The translations under genes were made by a program, and so were the position numbers. This document shows positions 16,787 to 19,458 of a stretch of DNA of 19,458 nucleotides, one piece after another (the stretch's first letter is position 1; each line of letters begins with the position of its first letter). The notes under the pieces were generated by a model. The model had not been told where the DNA came from. It did no database searches and saw nothing but the letters and a program-made list of their open reading frames with translations. The stretch lies in NCBI GenBank assembly GCA_015231665.1, contig JADGBD010000010.1, positions 1-19,458 on the forward strand, in the 5' to 3' direction. This DNA is from Gammaproteobacteria bacterium (GTDB taxonomy: Bacteria > Pseudomonadota > Gammaproteobacteria > Chromatiales > Chromatiaceae).

Positions 16787-17620
16787 ATGCAGCAGTATCT
16801 GGAATTGATGCGTCGGGTGCGCGATCAGGGAGTTACCAAGGGCGATCGCACCGGTACCGGCACCCGCAGCCTGTTTGGCTATCAGATGCGCTTTGATCTG
16901 GCCGAGGGCTTCCCTCTGGTGACGACGAAAAAGCTGCATCTGCGCTCGATCATTCACGAACTGCTGTGGTTTTTGCGCGGCGAGACCAATGTCGCCTATC
17001 TGCGTGAGCAGGGGGTGAGTATCTGGGACGAATGGGCCAATGCCGCCGGCGAGCTGGGGCCGGTGTATGGCTACCAGTGGCGCAGCTGGCCGGGGGGCAA
17101 TGGCCAGAGCCACGACCAGATCAGTCAGCTGATCGAACAGATCAAGGCCAATCCCAACTCCCGCCGCCACATCGTCAGCGCCTGGAACGTGGCCGACCTG
17201 CCGGATGAGCGCCAAAGCCCCCAGGTCAATGCTGATCAGGGGCGCATGGCCCTGGCTCCCTGCCATGCCTTGTTCCAGTTCTATGTCGCCGAGGGCCGGC
17301 TCTCCTGCCAGCTCTACCAGCGCAGCGCCGATATTTTCCTTGGTGTGCCCTTCAACATCGCCTCCTACGCCCTGCTGACCCTGATGATCGCCCAGGTCTG
17401 TGAACTGCAGCCCGGCGAGTTCATCCACTGCCTGGGCGACGCCCATCTCTACCTGAATCACCTGGATCAGGTCGAGGAACAGCTTAGCCGTGAACCCCGA
17501 CCCCTGCCGAAGATGCGGCTGAATCCCGAGGTCAAATCGATTTTTGATTTTCGCTTCGAGGATTTCCAGCTCAGCGACTACGATCCCCACCCCCACATCA
17601 AGGCGCCGATTGCCATTTAG
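16787..17620 (+). CDS. thyA: Thymidylate synthase ThyA
   Basis: This 277-residue cytoplasmic enzyme converts dUMP to dTMP with methylenetetrahydrofolate. The catalytic cysteine is C159 in [14 protein letters not shown]. Substrate-binding residues are R21 in DRTGTGT, R179 in [15 protein letters not shown]190, and H220/Y222 in HLYLNH. Compared with the 264-residue E. coli enzyme there is a longer loop before the active site ([14 protein letters not shown], about 139-152), as in ThyA of Vibrio/Shewanella-type bacteria. GAGGAA precedes the ATG at good spacing. It follows lgt by 37 bp and is probably the last gene of the run, converging with the methyltransferase gene 34 bp away. Confidence 0.97.
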   Translation: MQQYLELMRRVRDQGVTKGDRTGTGTRSLFGYQMRFDLAEGFPLVTTKKLHLRSIIHELLWFLRGETNVAYLREQGVSIWDEWANAAGELGPVYGYQWRSWPGGNGQSHDQISQLIEQIKANPNSRRHIVSAWNVADLPDERQSPQVNADQGRMALAPCHALFQFYVAEGRLSCQLYQRSADIFLGVPFNIASYALLTLMIAQVCELQPGEFIHCLGDAHLYLNHLDQVEEQLSREPRPLPKMRLNPEVKSIFDFRFEDFQLSDYDPHPHIKAPIAI

Positions 17621-17654
17621 CCGCCTTGGGGCAAGCGAGCGCTCCTTCGCGACA

Positions 17655-18227
17655 TCATGGCCTGTGTTTGAGGCAAATCAGCCGGGGCGGCTGGGTTCTG
17701 GTTTGGCGGTTCTCTGACTGAGCTTGCACCAGCTCCAGCTGCCAGTGTTGCGGGTCGAGGCCCTCGGCCCAGGCCTGCACCGCATCGGCCTCTTGCTCAC
17801 CGCCGGGATGGCCGGGGTAGGCCAGCAGGCTGATGCCGCCACCGGGTGCGAGCAGGCGGCTGCAGGCCGCCAGTCCCCGCAGGCTGTGCTCTGCGCTGGT
17901 GATCCGCTGTTTGTCGCCGCCGGGAAGATAGCCCAGATTGAACATGGCGGCGGCGATGGTTTTGCCTCTGACGAAGCGATCTATCTGGCTGTGACTGGCG
18001 AGAATCAGCTGTGCCTGCTCCAGGCAACCGGCCGCTTGCAGGCGCTGGCGGCTGATCTCCAGGGCTTGGGGCTGGATGTCAAAGGCAAACAGCTGGCCGG
18101 TCGGGCCGGTCGCCCGGGCGAGAAACAGGCTGTCTTGGCCGTTGCCCAGGGTGGCATCGATCACCCGGTCTCCCGGCCGGATCAGCGGGGCGATGAAGGC
18201 CTTGGCCAGGTCGGTCAGTCTGACCAT
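17655..18227 (-). CDS. MnmM/YtqB-family SAM-dependent methyltransferase
   Basis: This is a 190-residue class I methyltransferase of the rRNA_methylase (YtqB) family. Motif I is DATLGNGQDSLFLA (24-37), the acidic end of strand 2 is FAFDIQPQAL (48-56), and the family hallmark FNLGYLPGGDKQRIT is at 96-110, with AYPGHPGGEQE at 136-146. B. subtilis YtqB has been renamed MnmM because it methylates nm5U34 to mnm5U34 in tRNA. It lies 12 nt downstream of an FAD oxidoreductase of the DAO superfamily on the same strand, suggesting the two form one unit. The ATG at 18227 lacks a clear Shine-Dalgarno, which also fits translational coupling. A different RNA substrate cannot be excluded. Confidence 0.85.
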   Translation of the reverse strand: MVRLTDLAKAFIAPLIRPGDRVIDATLGNGQDSLFLARATGPTGQLFAFDIQPQALEISRQRLQAAGCLEQAQLILASHSQIDRFVRGKTIAAAMFNLGYLPGGDKQRITSAEHSLRGLAACSRLLAPGGGISLLAYPGHPGGEQEADAVQAWAEGLDPQHWQLELVQAQSENRQTRTQPPRLICLKHRP

Positions 18228-18239
18228 TGAAGTGGCCAG

Positions 18240-19313
18240 TCAGTGAGTGAGCAGCAGGTCATGGAATCGGCGAATGTCGGCGTTGGGGGGAATCTGGCCC
18301 TTGCCGCTGAGGTAGTCGGCGTAGGCCTGGGCGTGCCAGGGAACGAGCAGCGAGCCTTTGGAGCCAAAGCCGTTGAATAGGTGCAGTTGCGCATAGCGAG
18401 GGTGCGGCCCCATCACCGGCTGGGCACCGCGCAGCGCCGGCCGAACCCCTGCCAGATGCTGCAGCAGTTGCACCGGTCCGGGCCGGTGCAGCAGGTCACT
18501 CAGGCCGGCGAGCAAGGCCTGTTTGATAGCCTCGCTAGGGGTCTGGTCCAAATGGGCATGGTCATAATTGCTGCCGAGGCGGTAGCGGTTGCCCTGCAGC
18601 GGAATCAGCCAGTGGCTGCCGCTGATGATCTGCTCCAGGCCGCAGTTGGGCAATTCCAGGCTGAGGATTTCTCCCTTGGCGGGCTGAAAGGGCAGGGCCT
18701 TGAACCAGGGGTTGGCAGAGACGCGGTAGCCCTCGCAGAAGATCAAACGGCGTGCGCGCAGATCGCCGATCTCGACGCCGCTTGGGGTCAGGCGAATCTG
18801 CTCGAAGTCTATGCGGCCCTGGCGCAGCCGGCCGCGCTCCAGCAGTTCCTGACGTATCCCTTGCAGCAACAGCGGCAGATCGACAAAACCGGCATGAAAC
18901 TGTTCAAAGGCGCCATGGGGTGCCTTGATCGAGGCAGGAATATCGCGAGCCGCCAGCAGAGGGCCGAGCCAGGGGCTATAGGCCGGGTCTTGCCGACGCA
19001 TCTCAAGCTGGGCCTGTTGCTGCGGCTGGCGCAGCAACCGCAGCATGGGACGGGGGTGATGCAGGGGCTGGCCAAAGCGCTGTTGTAGTTGCCGGTAATG
19101 AGCCAGGGCTGCTGGTAGCAGCACCTCGAGATCGGCGGTCTTGACCAGGCGTTGACCGGTGATGGGGTTGATCAAACCCGCAGCGGCCGTGCTGGCTGCG
19201 CTTTGCCAGCCGTCATCCAGCACCAGAAGGTCGATCTCCTGGCGCAACAGTCGCTCCGCCAGCAGACTGCCGGCAAGCCCCTGACCGAGGATAAGGGTGT
19301 CAATTTCGCGCAA
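18240..19313 (-). CDS. FAD-dependent oxidoreductase, DAO superfamily (candidate MnmC oxidase-like)
   Basis: From a TTG at 19313 this is a 357-residue protein starting with the dinucleotide-binding fold IDTLILGQGLAGSLLAERLL. It then has SAASTAAAGLINPITGQRLVKT, a substrate domain, and the C-terminal LAGVRPALRGAQPVMGPHP and LFNGFGSKGSLLVPW, which close the FAD site. The overall form is that of the D-amino-acid oxidase/glycine oxidase/MnmC(o) group. The frame is open up to a TTG at 19397, but residues before the nucleotide-binding strand translate a CGCAGAG repeat, so I place the start at 19313. No Shine-Dalgarno is visible and the start is uncertain. Adjacency to an MnmM-type methyltransferase suggests oxidation of cmnm5U34 to nm5U34 in tRNA; an amine oxidase role is the alternative. 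Confidence 0.75.
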   Translation of the reverse strand: MREIDTLILGQGLAGSLLAERLLRQEIDLLVLDDGWQSAASTAAAGLINPITGQRLVKTADLEVLLPAALAHYRQLQQRFGQPLHHPRPMLRLLRQPQQQAQLEMRRQDPAYSPWLGPLLAARDIPASIKAPHGAFEQFHAGFVDLPLLLQGIRQELLERGRLRQGRIDFEQIRLTPSGVEIGDLRARRLIFCEGYRVSANPWFKALPFQPAKGEILSLELPNCGLEQIISGSHWLIPLQGNRYRLGSNYDHAHLDQTPSEAIKQALLAGLSDLLHRPGPVQLLQHLAGVRPALRGAQPVMGPHPRYAQLHLFNGFGSKGSLLVPWHAQAYADYLSGKGQIPPNADIRRFHDLLLTH

Positions 19314-19332
19314 TGGGAACTGGCTTAAAAAG

Positions 19333-19421
19333 GACGCAGAGGGCGCTGAGTAGCGCAGAGTGCGCAGAGGCTTGAAGTTTGCCTCGCCCACGAACAATTT
19401 AACAACTCTGCGATCTCCGCG
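19333..19421. repeat. Inverted CGCAGAG repeat element in front of the FAD oxidoreductase gene
   Basis: Four 9-10-bp units (GACGCAGAG, GGCGCTGAG, TAGCGCAGAG, TGCGCAGAG) run from 19333 to 19369. An oppositely oriented CTCTGCGATCTCCGCG lies at 19406-19421. Between them, CTTGAAGTTTG (19371-19381) echoes the core of the ATPase-flanking repeat. The element starts 19 bp upstream of the proposed TTG start, where promoter and ribosome site would be expected. The last 37 bp of the window show nothing further. Confidence 0.65.
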
Positions 19422-19458
19422 CTTCTCGACTCGGGCTTCCTGCTTCGTCCTACCTCCT

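Noticed and set aside
19314..19397. 28-residue N-terminal extension of the FAD oxidoreductase
   Set aside because: It is a translation of the CGCAGAG repeat tract (RTLRYSAPSAS). The FAD-binding fold begins immediately after the TTG at 19313.

Overview
The window reads as a high-GC gammaproteobacterial chromosome segment. Support comes from a YqiB-type DUF1249 gene, a Prc/Tsp protease, DusA, RlmI, Lgt, a DUF3334 protein and a ThyA with the longer active-site loop I associate with Vibrio/Shewanella-type enzymes. The genus cannot be fixed from sequence alone. Most of the window is housekeeping DNA. No transposase, integrase, phage gene, CRISPR array or recognisable defence system was seen.

Layout. 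(1) 1-3153, plus strand: the 3' part of a large membrane sensor with solute-binding-like domains, a PAS domain and a PP2C/SpoIIE phosphatase output; it runs off the left edge. (2) 3365-3658, minus strand: a tRNA-Arg(ACG) with a strong promoter carrying a GC-rich discriminator, a leader of about 140 nt and a good intrinsic terminator. (3) 3730-12073: a long minus-strand run in the order P-type ATPase, gamma carbonic anhydrase, DUF3334 protein, thioredoxin, yqiB (DUF1249), DUF4743-Nudix hydrolase, prc. The last three are tightly packed, with a 10-nt overlap and a 2-nt gap. (4) 12186-13885, minus strand: a membrane protein with a degenerate GGDEF domain, then dusA. (5) 13974-17620, plus strand: moaE, then rlmI-lgt-thyA. 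(6) 17655-19313, minus strand: an FAD-dependent DAO-family oxidoreductase followed by an MnmM/YtqB-type methyltransferase.

The intergenic spaces carry several dispersed repeat families. One is a 9-bp-period (C)RCAGAG tract, as a tandem or inverted pair at 9209, 14489-14646 and 19333-19421. Another is a GTAGCC-GGATGCAGCG inverted-repeat element at 9242-9349 that has a second repeat inserted in one arm. A third is a GAAGTTTGAAGGGTGAAG repeat present in opposite orientations at the two ends of the P-type ATPase gene. These explain most DNA that lacks a gene.

The most interesting functional idea is the last gene pair. An MnmM-like methyltransferase beside a DAO-type FAD oxidase could perform the two terminal steps of mnm5U34 tRNA wobble modification, done in E. 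coli by the fused MnmC protein. A GGDEF protein that has lost its catalytic signature but keeps an RxxD I-site pattern, and a DUF4743-Nudix gene tied to prc and yqiB, are also worth following.
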